This document shows, in pieces, positions 11,492-22,245 of a DNA stretch of 64,000 bases. Origin of the DNA: Zarea fungicola. Its lineage: Eukaryota > Ascomycota > Sordariomycetes > Hypocreales > Cordycipitaceae. The notes under the pieces are model-generated. The model saw only the letters and a list, made by a program, of their open reading frames with translations. It had not been told where the DNA came from and did no database searches. The stretch covers positions 62,001-126,000 of the forward strand of contig FWCC01000364.1 of assembly GCA_900169235.1 (NCBI GenBank), read 5' to 3'. The translations under genes and the position numbers were made by a program. The stretch's first letter is position 1. The number at the start of each line of letters is the position of its first letter.

Positions 11492-12650
11492 TTAATCGTC
11501 CCACTCTTCATCAAGTTGATCTATCAATCGGTTCTCGGCGTCCGAGTTTCTATTGCCGTGGAAGCTTTGGCTGACGTTGCTGTACCCTCGTCTGCTTGGC
11601 AGAAAACGCGTACATGACGAAGTGAGAATAACAAACATGTCCTACCAGATTACGAAAAAAAGAAGAGAAAGTGAACAGGTCAGTTCCTGCGACGACTGAA
11701 CGGCAATTCCGATTTTTGGGGAGAGGCGGAACACACTGTGACAAAGCTCCAGATGCCAGCCCATAGGCTGTAGTTGGGGAGCTGACGCCAGCCGCGGGCG
11801 TGCGCGACGGTGCGGTTGTAGCACACGCCGCCAATGGCGTAGACGAGGACGGCGATGATGAAGATGAGCCCAAAGACGCTGCCCGGCCCGACGTTGCCCG
11901 GCTTGTGCGGCTCAGCCAGCGCGCAGGCGTGCATCGAGCGGGCTTCGAAAAAGTAGGCGCATTCCTCTGGGTCGGTGCCGACAAAGGAAAAGGCGGCTGC
12001 GGCGCCGCCGGAGTCACGATCGCAAAGGAACGAGATGATGGTCGATTTCGTGCGAGGATTCGGTGTCGTCTTGTTGCTGTCGGGCGTTGTGGGCTTCTGC
12101 TCGCGGGCGCTCTTCTTGGCCGTGGATTCGCCGCAGGGCGAGCCGCCGCTGTATCGAAGCACAAGTTTGCGACCGCGGCTGTGCAAGTCCATCGACGAGG
12201 AGCTGTAGAAAATGTGTCAGTACGCTATCTTGGCGAGGCTGCATTACTCCATGATTTCAAAGGTGAGTCTAGTCAGCTCATCATTTTCCCGTACCCTATT
12301 GAGAATACTTGGTCTTGGTATGTATAATAGGCGCTGACATTGGCCCATTGCAACTTTTTCACGCCGACGACGTCCTTCACGGGCGTAACGACGGGTTCGC
12401 AGATGTTGAGCGTAAAATTTTTGCCATAGTCGTAGCCCCGCGCATGGTAGTCCTTTGTGATGGCGCGCGTCGACTTGCCGTTTGTCGCCTTCTGCGCAAT
12501 GTCAGGCCGTAGATCAAAGAAAGCGCCATTGCTTGTCGACGATAGCGCCGTGCAGGCCGGGACTGGTGTGGAGGTTGTGGTCGTTGTCTCTGCGTAAACT
12601 GTAGCGGCAGCCATCAAAGCCGCACCTGACAATGAAGAGAATCGCATCAT
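11492..12650 (-). CDS. MRH-domain type I membrane protein (Atg27 / mannose-6-phosphate-receptor-like)
   Basis: Three exons, 12650..12295, 12202..11737 and 11641..11492, give about 323 aa; introns are phase 2 and phase 0. An N-terminal signal peptide (about 1-20) precedes a lumenal Cys-containing domain with 'GKNFTLNICEPV', 'RGRKLVLRYSGG' and 'STIISFLCDRD', the strand pattern of MRH domains (mannose-6-phosphate receptor and Atg27 families). One transmembrane helix lies at about 227-246. The cytosolic tail has 'LPNYSLWAGIWSF' and ends in acidic 'QLDEEWDD'. Inferred role: cargo sorting or membrane-protein traffic between Golgi, endosome and vacuole, possibly including Atg9 transport if it is Atg27. 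The choice between Atg27 and Mrl1-like receptor cannot be made here. It is transcribed divergently from erg24. Confidence 0.8.
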
Positions 12651-12690
12651 CTATGTGTGCTGCGACGATACCGGATTTCTGATGTTTCAA

Positions 12691-12717
12691 CGTCAGTCGT
12701 CAGTCGTCAGTTGTCAG
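12691..12717. repeat. 7-bp tandem repeat (CGTCAGT)
   Basis: Three exact copies of CGTCAGT followed by tGTCAG, about 40 bp upstream of the start codon of the MRH gene on its own strand, so probably in its leader or core promoter. Confidence 0.8.
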
Positions 12718-12950
12718 CCCTCGTTTGGAATAGGGTGCAGTAAGGTAAAATCGTCAGCAACTCCTGCGCCACGTAACCTTCAATTCTCATGTGGTGTGGA
12801 TCGCGCCGACAAATGTCCCATCCAGGTACCCTTTTACGCCACCAAGATGGATAAAAGCAAGCTGCGCCCAAAGGAAGGGCAATAGTCAGCGGAGCAGATA
12901 TCAGTAGCAAGAAAAATGTTTTACAATTAGAAACGAGGTTGCGGCTCATC

Positions 12951-12980
12951 GATTCAAGCCGATTCAGACCGATTTAGGCA
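12951..12980. repeat. 10-bp tandem repeat (GATTCARRCC)
   Basis: Three head-to-tail 10-mers: gattcaagcc, gattcagacc, gatttaggca. The 10-bp spacing puts each copy on the same face of the helix. Located in the middle of the MRH/erg24 divergent promoter. Confidence 0.75.
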
Positions 12981-13514
12981 TGGGCGCCAAAGCAATGCTG
13001 TCTTACATAACTAGAACGCTGCACTAGGTACCTGTCTGTACCTGCAAAAGTCACTCTTTTTGTGGGACACATCTCTCGTTCAAGGGCACCATGAGTCCTC
13101 CTCTGTAAAGCTCCTTCGATTAGGCTTGGATGCACTGGCTCCCTGAAATTCGGCTCAAGTATTCATCCGTACCTGCTGAGCCACAGGCACTCAGCCACCA
13201 CAAAATTGCCCCCAAATCGATGATGGCATGACCGCCAGCGGCCGGGTAGCCAATGCTCCGCCGTATTCGCGTTGGATACGCGGATAATAAATCGTGGCTA
13301 CTAGGAACTTGCATGTGCAAAGCTTCGCAGTAGCATGTTTTTGAAGAGCTCTAGCTCCTTGGCTGCGACAGAGGTACAACCCATCGCGGCGGCCAAACTT
13401 CGTGACCCGCTCTAGAGCTGCTCTGCCCCCCTAATTAATAGCACACGCTTTGTCTTCATTTTTTCCCAGGTCTTCGCTTCTACATATTGGTTTACCTTCT
13501 ATTTCACGCGAATC

Positions 13515-15134
13515 ATGGCTCCCAAAGCGAAGGCTGCTGCCGCTACACCAGCGGCTCATGGGTACGAATTTGGTGGACCGTAAGTAACTACCTTCAAGAG
13601 CGATAGAAAAATCACGAAACTCGCTGCAGCATCGCTGACGTCAATTATATAGGCTTGGCGCCGCGGGCATCTCGTTTGGTCTACCACTTCTCTGCTACAT
13701 CTTCACGTTTGCCTGTAACGACATTTCGGGCTGCCCCGCGCCATCGCTCTTAAGCCCCAAGACCCTCTCGATCGAACAGCTCAAGCGCGAAGTCGGCTGG
13801 CCTACAGATGGCATCTACGGCCTCGCCAGTTGGAGGGCCAGCGCCGCCATGGCCGCGTACTACATATTCAACCTGATTCTATATCGCGTGCTGCCCGCAA
13901 TTGAGACCAAGGGCACTGTGCTTGCGTCTGGTGGCCGTCTCGAATATCGTTTCAATAGTAAGGATTATCCAGCGGCGAAGCCAACGAAGCAGACCGCGAT
14001 AAGTCTCGTCGCAAACACTAACACGGTGCTACAGCTCTCTACTCGAACACGCTGACCTTGTCTCTCCTCGCCGCTGGCACAATTGCCCAGGGCGCGGAGT
14101 TCCCTGTCTGGGTCTTCATCAGTGAAAACTACCTACAGCTCCTCACGGCCAGCATTCTTATCTCTTACGGCATCGCCACCTTTGTTTATGTCCGCAGCTT
14201 CAGTGTCAAGGCTGGCAACAAGCAGAACCGTGAGCTGGCTGCTGGTGGCCACACCGGCAACCTCCTGTATGACTGGTTTATTGGCCGCGAGCTCAACCCT
14301 CGTGTGACCATCCCCTTGATCGGAGAAGTTGACATCAAGGAATGGTGCGAGCTGCGTCCCGGTATGATGGGCTGGATCATTCTGAACTCGGCCTGGTGCG
14401 CCCAGCAGTACCGCAACTACGGATACGTCACCGACAGCATCATCTGCATCACTGTTGTGCAGGCTTTGTACATTGTCGACTCGTGGTGGTTTGAGCCCGC
14501 CATTCTTACCACAATGGACATCACCACCGACGGCTTCGGCATGATGCTCGCCTTTGGTGATCTTGTCTGGGTCCCGTTTGTCTATTCTCAGCAAACTCGT
14601 TATTTGTCTCTACATCCCCAGTCCCTCGGTCCCTTTGGTCTTGCAGCCATGTTGGCGTTAATTGGGCTGGGTTTCTTCATCTTCCGCTCGGCCAACAGCC
14701 AGAAGAATACTTTCCGCACCAACCCCAACGAACCGAGCGTCACACATCTAAAATTCATCCAGACCAAGACGGGCAGCAAACTCCTTACCACCGGCTGGTG
14801 GGGTATCGCTCGCCACATCAACTATCTGGGAGATTGGATTCAATCTTGGCCTTACTGCCTCCCCACTGGAATCGCTGGCTACCAGATCATGGCTGCTGGC
14901 AGCTTGGTCGAGGATTCGGTCGGCGCCTTTGTTCTCGCTGACGGCCGGCAGGTCATCCAAGGTAACGCCAAGGGTTGGGCAATGCCAATTACCTACTTTT
15001 ATGTCGTCTACTTTGCTGTGCTCCTGATTCATCGCGAGCGCCGTGATGATGAAAAGTGCCATCGCAAGTACGGTGACGACTGGGAGAAATACAAGAAGGT
15101 TGTCCGTTGGAGAATCGTGCCTGGCATTTACTAA
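13515..15134 (+). CDS. erg24: C-14 sterol reductase
   Basis: Three exons, 13515..13579, 13653..13957 and 14035..15134, give about 489 aa. Introns carry GTAAGT/GTAAGG donors; the second has an ACTAAC branch site. Both sterol-reductase signatures are present: 'GNLLYDWFIGRELNPR', and the pair 'GWWGIARHINYLGDW' and 'CHRKYGDDWEKYKK' near the C-terminus, which ends RIVPGIY. The protein is multi-pass in the ER. Known reaction: NADPH-dependent reduction of the C14-C15 double bond formed by Erg11 in ergosterol synthesis; morpholine fungicides target this step. Length and motifs fit the family with nothing missing. Confidence 0.96.
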
Positions 15135-18100
15135 GTTGCGCGATAATTTTCAGCTGCTGCCTTGCTGCAGTAGCTCAATAATGGAAATGGAGATACCCTA
15201 TATTAGTAGTGACGTTGTTGCTCCCAAGTTTTGGCGAAGCCGGTCCGGATGGCTTGGCCTTTTTGGGGTCTGTGGAGTTCAAACGGCAGCCAAGCATGCT
15301 TGGCGAGGTATCAGTATATTCGCTGTTGTAATAGATATTTTGCTAAATACCTCTGTTTTGCGCCATTGCTTGTCTTTTCCAACATCCCAGTCTTTAGTAA
15401 ATGATTTTTTTTCTTGTTTGGCTTGAGAGATCTGCAATGCTGTCATTGTGATGTATTAATCCCGGTTTCTATGCGTACTGCGAACGCCGATCCACGTAAC
15501 TTACAACGGAAACTTCCATCAGGAACATGATGCGGCATAATTGCGCAATTATTGCCAATTGGAGTCAAGGTAATTAACAGTCAAGGTATAATGGACAGCA
15601 GCGCCTCATTGCAGCGCCTCGCCGATGATACGCCGACGATAAAGTTGCTCATCTACTTTATACTTACTGAGCAACTTTATACTTGGTATGTACATCTACC
15701 TCACCAAGTGGCACGGCAAGCCGGGACGGCAGCCGGTCCGTTGGGTATGTTGTAGATTTTGTTGTACCTCTACTCCATTAGAATGAACGCCAATGGAACG
15801 TTGATCCGGATGTAGAGAGGGAAAAATCATGCTGTATAGCGCCACGGGATGCAATGTAACCACGACAATAACCCAAGTCTGCCAGTCGATTCCCCAGCCT
15901 CCCGTCGTTCTCGGTGAATAAGAAAGCGCCGCAGCAAGGGTTTCTTTGATGAACTAGGCTGCAGAACTTGTTTCTCAGCCTCGAGAAGCTGTAATGGACT
16001 CGAAAAGGCCAATATCGAGTGAATATAGTGTGCGGGACTCCGACACTCCCCGCGATGGCACACCCGTGGGGAAAAGGCCCGAAAGGAGGGGTGTGCAGCA
16101 AAGACCATGACCTCCAATTTCTCCGGGCGTGGAAAGTGGTCAGCTTTGCGAAAATATGTGCCGGAAAAACGAGTGATGCCTCGCTCGCAACATGAGCTAT
16201 ATATACATGTTCGATTGAATAACTCGAGATGTGCATGGAAGCATTAGTTTGCAACACGCACAGATGCTGTTACGCGAGATCAATCGTTTCAGATGGACAG
16301 AGGCCGGACGTATGCTGGCAATTTATTAGCGTTGGAGTGGCTTTGCCAAGCCGGAGATCCCAATCCACTGTGGCTTTTCGCCAATTTTTATGTTGTTCAT
16401 TGGCAGTAAGCTCCAGCAAGCCTTTTGAGTCACCCTCACATTGGGCGAATATACCTTAGTAGGCGTCTATTATTAATGCAGGAAGATGCAAGTTTGTGTT
16501 GTTCAATTCCATTAACTTCTGTCCGTTGCTGGATGAGGCGGGCATGTACTTTGCGCCACGCCAGAGCCATTTACCGTTTTGGGGCCCATGGTAAGACAAT
16601 GTCCATAACTATTTTCAGTAGCGTGAGAATTTTACAAGACATCCAGGTCAGGGCCGGCTTGGCTTGCGGGAAACAGGCGATAGCTGATATTAATATTAAT
16701 TAATTTTCTTGGCTGCTTTGTCGACACAAGTTGAGACTCTCAGTAAATATTGTTGCTTCTTAGTGTTTCGGCCCCGTTTCCCCCAACTGAGTAGAATACA
16801 TCATTCAGGCACGTCGGGTCGGATGGGAAATCGCACTCGAATACACGGACCGATAGTCTGGCTCAGCTCGTGAACCAAGCGCCATTGCAACGGTTACTCT
16901 GGAATAGCCGTTGAGTGCGGCATAATTTCGTTGCGGTCGCGGAATCTGCGGATGAGTGCTGTAACAGTGTTGGATGCCAAGTCATGATGTTGTCTGCCAG
17001 GCAGGGTGAGAGACATTGAGAGGGCACATGGCGTTTTTGAGTTCGGCCCTTTTCGAGCGGCCGTTGCTTAACGTCCTGCCTGTTCTGTTAAGCATCATCC
17101 TGGGCTGGTGGCTTGTGGGCCCTGCACCAACCAGAGAGAGCGGCCTGTGAGAATGCAAGCTCTCTTTTTTTTTTGCCCTGGGCTCAGAAGCTTCCCCGCA
17201 CCAGAAAGCTCCAACAAAAAGAGGGAAAGGGCGGGTTCGTGGCGCTCAGGCAGAGGCTTCACCACCCCAAGATGGTTCCATTTGCTGGGAAAAGGCTGCG
17301 GCACTCCACTGTGGTCCAGCCCAAATCTGTATGATCTCTGCCGGCAAAGTCTTCCAACAAGCCTCCGCATTGTGTGGACCGCCCAATGCCGTCCACCAGT
17401 TCGGCCAATTCCCCCCGCCAGTGCGCCATGAATTGATTACCCGGACGGTAACTTTGAATAAGCGGTTTGTTGGCCATCACCGCCGTCGACCCGCCGACTC
17501 CTTCCTGGGCGGATTTGAGAGCGTGTGACAGGTGGGAATTATTGTCCGCGAAAAGACCGTTTACGAATCGCAATGGAAAGGTTGGGTCCTCTGTCGAATC
17601 AGTCAAAGGGCGGCGCGATGCCGTTTTCGCCTACTGCTACAGATATACCAATACATGCACAGTATGGTCACATTGCATAATTGCATTGCAGCTCGCGATA
17701 TGATAGGCGCGGGTCATCCAGCTGGTGGTGGTCTCCCTGCGTGCCTATGCGGTATGCCACTCCGTCTGCGTCCAATACCGGCTCGTGGCGGGAGACATTG
17801 GGTAGGCTAGTCATCCCTTGCGTAGATTCGATGGGGCGATACGACTCAAGCAGGCAAAGGGGGAATAATCTACAAGATGCGATTCTATTGAAGAGATATG
17901 AAGATGTTTTGCAGCATCTAGCTCTTGGTTCTGTGTGAATCAGAAAAAAGATGTGAAGCCTAATAACGCCTGCATGCTGGTTAGGATGGATGAAGCCGAC
18001 AGGACCTCCACCGGCTGCTGGCCCTGGTTCTCCCCTCCATTGTTCTCATTCAGAGCAGCCTCACGCCACTTTTTTTTTTTCTTTCTCTCTTTTCCTCTCC

Positions 18101-18620
18101 ATCTCTTCTTCCTATGGTATGTATTACCGCGTCAATACCAAGCCAGCAAGCCCACAGTATGAGTATATACGGAGTAAATATTTAGCAAAGAATGGGACAC
18201 GGCTCCATCACCCTATTCATCCGTGCGGGGCCCCTCCAATTAAGGTACATACGTACATACATGCATACATACACCCCAGAGACACACACTCACACACCGT
18301 TCCCACTAGGTCATCGCCTTGGGCCGGCGCTCTCTCCAATTTCGCTGCTGACGCTTTAATTAATTAGTGCCTTACAAGGATACAAGAGCTTACCCCTGTA
18401 CGCCACTCTCCAAGGTACCGTGCTCCTAGCTCCATGAACCCCAAAATGTCGAGCGAGGTGCCGCGCCGCAAGGGCCTTCCGCCTCTGGCCGAGTGCACAT
18501 ATATCAGGAAAGCAGTACCCCCATTCTTGTCTCACTGGACCTCTCTTCTCTTCCAAGCGACTTGATAGCAGTCTTTTCCCTGTCTCTCTACTGCAGTTAG
18601 TTTAGTCAGGATTCACCAAG
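15135..18620. other. 3.5-kb gene-free region upstream of the beta-glucosidase
   Basis: No supported gene in almost 3.5 kb. Short frames at 15778-16257 (-) and 17108-17431 (+) have no features. The last 500 bp before the beta-glucosidase hold CT-rich tracts (18065-18110), a TACA-type tetranucleotide tract (18245-18273), and two hexamers fitting the CreA consensus SYGGRG: GCGGGG at 18225 (+) and CTGGGG at 18279-18274 (-). CreA hexamers are frequent by chance, so catabolite repression is only a guess. Confidence 0.45.
18245..18273. repeat. Tetranucleotide microsatellite (TACA/CATA)
   Basis: Imperfect run of ACAT/TACA units, followed by CA-rich sequence up to about 18297, within the presumed beta-glucosidase promoter. 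Confidence 0.75.
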
Positions 18621-21540
18621 ATGAAGACAGCTTCTATTGTGGCCGCAGCCCTCCTTGCTGTTGGCAGTGATGCCGCTCCGTCTGTAAGTTCTAGCCCCTT
18701 GCAGTGTCTTGCGGAACGAAAGATGACAGCATCGGCTGTTGTGTACTTTCATGCTCTTGGGTAGCTATTTGGCGCCAACAAATACTGTCCGCTTCATACC
18801 CTTGTCACTATGTGCTGAGGAAAGCTCTCGTTGCTGACGAATTGATTAATGTAGGATAACAGTAGCACTGGACAAAGTGGCAATCTCGCCTACTCGCCTC
18901 CATACTACCCATCGCCGTGGATGAACCCTGCTGCTCCCGGCTGGGAAGAGGCTTATGCCAAGGCGAAGGCTTTCGTTTCTCAATTGACCCTTACTGAGAA
19001 GGTCAACATTACTACCGGTGTCGGGTAAGCTTCAGTGAAGAAACGCACTCGCTTCGTCCATATTAACCCGTGCTGCAGTTGGATGGGTGAGAAATGTGTT
19101 GGTAATACAGGCTCTATCCCGCGATTGGGCGTGAAGAGCCTCTGCATGCAGGACGGTCCTCTGGGTCTTCGATTCAGCGATTACAATAGTGCATTCCCCG
19201 TCGGTGTCACTTCTGGCGCAACATGGTCTCGTCACCTCTGGCGCGACCGTGGTGCCGCTATGGGTGCCGAGGCCCGTGACAAGGGTGTCGATGTCCTCCT
19301 TGGACCTGCGAGCGGTCCCCTTGGTCGTCTCTCCAAGGGTGGACGTATTGCTGAAGCCTTCGGAGCTGATCCTTACCTACAGGGTCTGGCTTTGTCCAAC
19401 ACCGTCACTGGTATCCAAAGCAATGGTGTTGTCGCTTGTGCCAAGCACTACATTGCCAACGAGCAAGGTATGATGGTGCACAGATATTGCAGGGTCGGTG
19501 CACGCCCACTAATTTTACTGTATAGAACACTTCCGCCAGGTCGGCGAGTCCGTCGGCCGAGGCTTCGACATTGCTGAGTCGCTGTCTTCCAACGTAAATG
19601 ACAAGATCATGCATGAGTACTACTCTTGGCCCTTCCAAGATGCCGTAAAGGCTGGCGTTGGCGCTATCATGTGCTCCTACAACCAGATCAACAACTCGTA
19701 CGGTTGCCAAAACTCCAAGATGCTCAACGGAATCCTCAAGGACGAATACAGCTTCCAGGGCTTCGTTATGAGTGATTGGCAGGCTCAGCATTCCGGTGTC
19801 TCCAACGCCGCTGCCGGCTTGGATATGACTATGCCCGGTGACACCCTTTTCAACACTGGTCACAGCTACTGGGGGGGCAACCTAACACTTGCTGTCCTCA
19901 ACGGAACTGTTCCCGCTTACAGAATCGACGACATGGCCATGCGCATCATGGCTTCTCTTTTCAAGGTCGGCTGGACTGTGGAAGGCGCCAAGGAAACCAA
20001 CTTCTTCTCTTGGAGCCGTCTCCAATTTGACTACCGCCAGCCCGCTGCTAAGGAAAACTACGAACAGGTCAACTTCGGTGTTGACGTTCGTGGAAACCAT
20101 GCCAACCATATCCGCGAATCCGCTGCCAAGGGTACTGTCATTCTGAAAAACAACGGCATTCTGCCCTTGAACAAGCCCAAGTTTATCGCTGCTATTGGCG
20201 AGGATGCCGGTGCCAACCCCAAGGGCCCTAATGGCTGCCCTGATCGCAACTGTAACGATGGCACCAACGCCATGGTGTACGGTTCCGGTACTTCCAACTA
20301 CCCATACCTCATCACCCCCGACAGCGCGCTTCAGCAGCAGGCTATCAAGGATGGTACCAGATACGAGAGCGTTCTCAGCAATTACCTGTGGCCCTCTGTT
20401 CACGACCTGCTTGTCCAGCCCAATGTCACTGCCATCGTTTTCGCCAACACTGCTGCCGGCGAAGGCTACATCAACATTGGCGGTAACACGGGTGACCGTA
20501 ACAACCTGACTCTGTGGAAGAACGGCGACGATCTGATCAAGAATGTCTCTGCTCTCTGCAGCAACACTATCGTTGTTCTTCACACTGGTGGTCCCGTCCT
20601 TCTCGATGCTATTTCCAAGAACCCTAACGTCTCTGCTATTGTTTGGGCCGGTGAGCCTGGCCAGGAGTCTGGTAACTCTCTCACCGACATCCTGTACGGT
20701 AAGACCAGCCCTGGCCGCTCCCCCTTCACCTGGGGCGCTACTGAAGAGTCATACGGCAACGACGTTCTGTACAAGCCTAATAACGGCAAGGGCGCTCCCC
20801 AAGACAACTTCGAGGACGGTGCTTTCTTTGACTACCGGTACTTCGACAAGCAGTCCGATGGCAAGCCGGGCAGTGATAAGAAGGCTCCTGTGTACGAATT
20901 TGGTTTCGGTCTGTCCTGGTCAACCTTTAAGTACTCGGATCTTAAGGTTGTCAAGAAGAACGACCGTCCATACCAGCCTACTACCGGGTTGACCATTGCC
21001 GCTCCTACCTTTGGCAACTTCAGCACTGATATCAAGGACTATGGTTTCCCTAAGGGGTTCCGTTACATTTATCAGTTCATTTACCCGTGGCTCAACACAA
21101 CTACATCGGGACGTGAGGCTTCAGGTGACTCAAGCTACGGCAAGACTGCTAAGGAGTTCCTTCCTCCCCATGCCATCGATTCCAACCCTCAGCCCAAGCA
21201 TCCCGCCGGTGGTGAGCCTGGTGGCAACCGCCAGCTCTTTGATGTCATCTATGAGGTCACTGCCACCATTACCAACACTGGTAACACCATGACCGATGAG
21301 GTTCCTCAGCTCTACGTCAGCCACGGTGGTGATGGCGAGCCTGTTCGCGTTCTCCGCGGTTTTGACCGTATTGAGCGCATCGCACCAGGTGCTAGCGTCA
21401 CTTTCCGCGCCGAGCTTACTCGCCGTGACATTAGCAACTGGGACTCCAAGGCTCAGAACTGGGTTGTCACTTCCGCGCCCAAGACCATTTGGGTCGGTAG
21501 CAGCTCTCGCAACCTTCCTTTGACGGCTAAGCTCCAGTAA
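18621..21540 (+). CDS. Secreted beta-glucosidase, GH3
   Basis: Four exons, 18621..18683, 18855..19024, 19079..19467 and 19526..21540, give about 878 aa, the usual size of fungal GH3 glucosidases. Introns have GTAAGT, GTAAGC and GTATGA donors and CAG/TAG acceptors; frame continuity is exact. Residues 1 to about 18 form a signal peptide. The catalytic nucleophile is Asp291 in '[12 protein letters not shown]'. 'GDGPLG'-type substrate residues appear as '[10 protein letters not shown]', and '[13 protein letters not shown]' spans the third junction. The C-terminal fibronectin-III-like domain ends the protein. Known role: release of glucose from cellobiose and short beta-glucans outside the cell. 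Resembles the Cel3B-type extracellular enzymes of Trichoderma. Several N-glycosylation sequons are visible. Confidence 0.95.
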
Positions 21541-22245
21541 AGGTGAAAAGAGGCGAGGTGAAATACGAAGAGCAGGGGCCGAGGTAAAATAATGAGCGTC
21601 ATGATTATTTAACAGACTTATTCGTCATTGTACTTAATTTCGTTAAGAACAGAAATATTGAACTACTTGTCTATCCCTTGGTGTCCTTTTTGTGAATCTG
21701 ATATGGCACTGCTGTACGACTGGTGTGAGTTGGGGCTGGAGAGTAGACCCAACTCATTTACGGTGGGAAAGGTTGTCTGAGGCACAACGGACTCCACACA
21801 AGTGACGAAATTCGATTCTACTGTGCTCTTTTGCCTCTCATCTATGTTTACTTATCAATATCCATGTGAAAGCGCGCAGCGACCATTAGGCACGTGGCGC
21901 AGGCAAGCCTATTCTTTGTTCAGCAGTGAGGCGCTGTGTCGCCCTACTACGCTCGACGACTTTCGACAAAGCGGAAAGACAAAAGCTGTCTTTATGAAAG
22001 ACGAACAAACTAACACATGTAGAAGGCTTCTTTATCGGGCATCAAGTTAATGAACCAGAGACGTTTAAAACCACTCGACAGCGCCGCAAAGATTCCTCGC
22101 CAGTTTCGCATCCGCATAAACCTCGAAGACACCATCAACCTGAGTAGACTTCCTTCGCCAGTGCAATCATTTTGGAAAAGGTTTCCAAGTTAAAACGAGT
22201 ATCACTTAAAGTTACATCCAATCCACAAAAGAAACCTACAGAGCC
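21541..22245. other. Intergenic region between beta-glucosidase and Cys/His-repeat gene
   Basis: 705 bp tandem spacer. The first 150 bp are AT-rich and suit a 3' UTR. Nothing else is recognised; the 82-codon frame at 21802 lacks features. Confidence 0.4.

Larger units (their letters stand above)
12651..13514. promoter_or_regulatory. Divergent promoter of the MRH receptor and erg24
   Basis: 864 bp between the two start codons. It contains two short tandem arrays: CGTCAGT-type 7-mers at 12691-12717 (three exact copies plus one partial) and GATTCARRCC-type 10-mers at 12951-12980 (three copies, the last diverged). Such phased copies could be protein-binding sites, but no known factor is recognised. 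Confidence 0.45.

Noticed and set aside
15778..16257. 159-codon minus frame in the region before the beta-glucosidase
   Set aside because: Random-looking composition, no homologous pattern recognised, no promoter or splice context.
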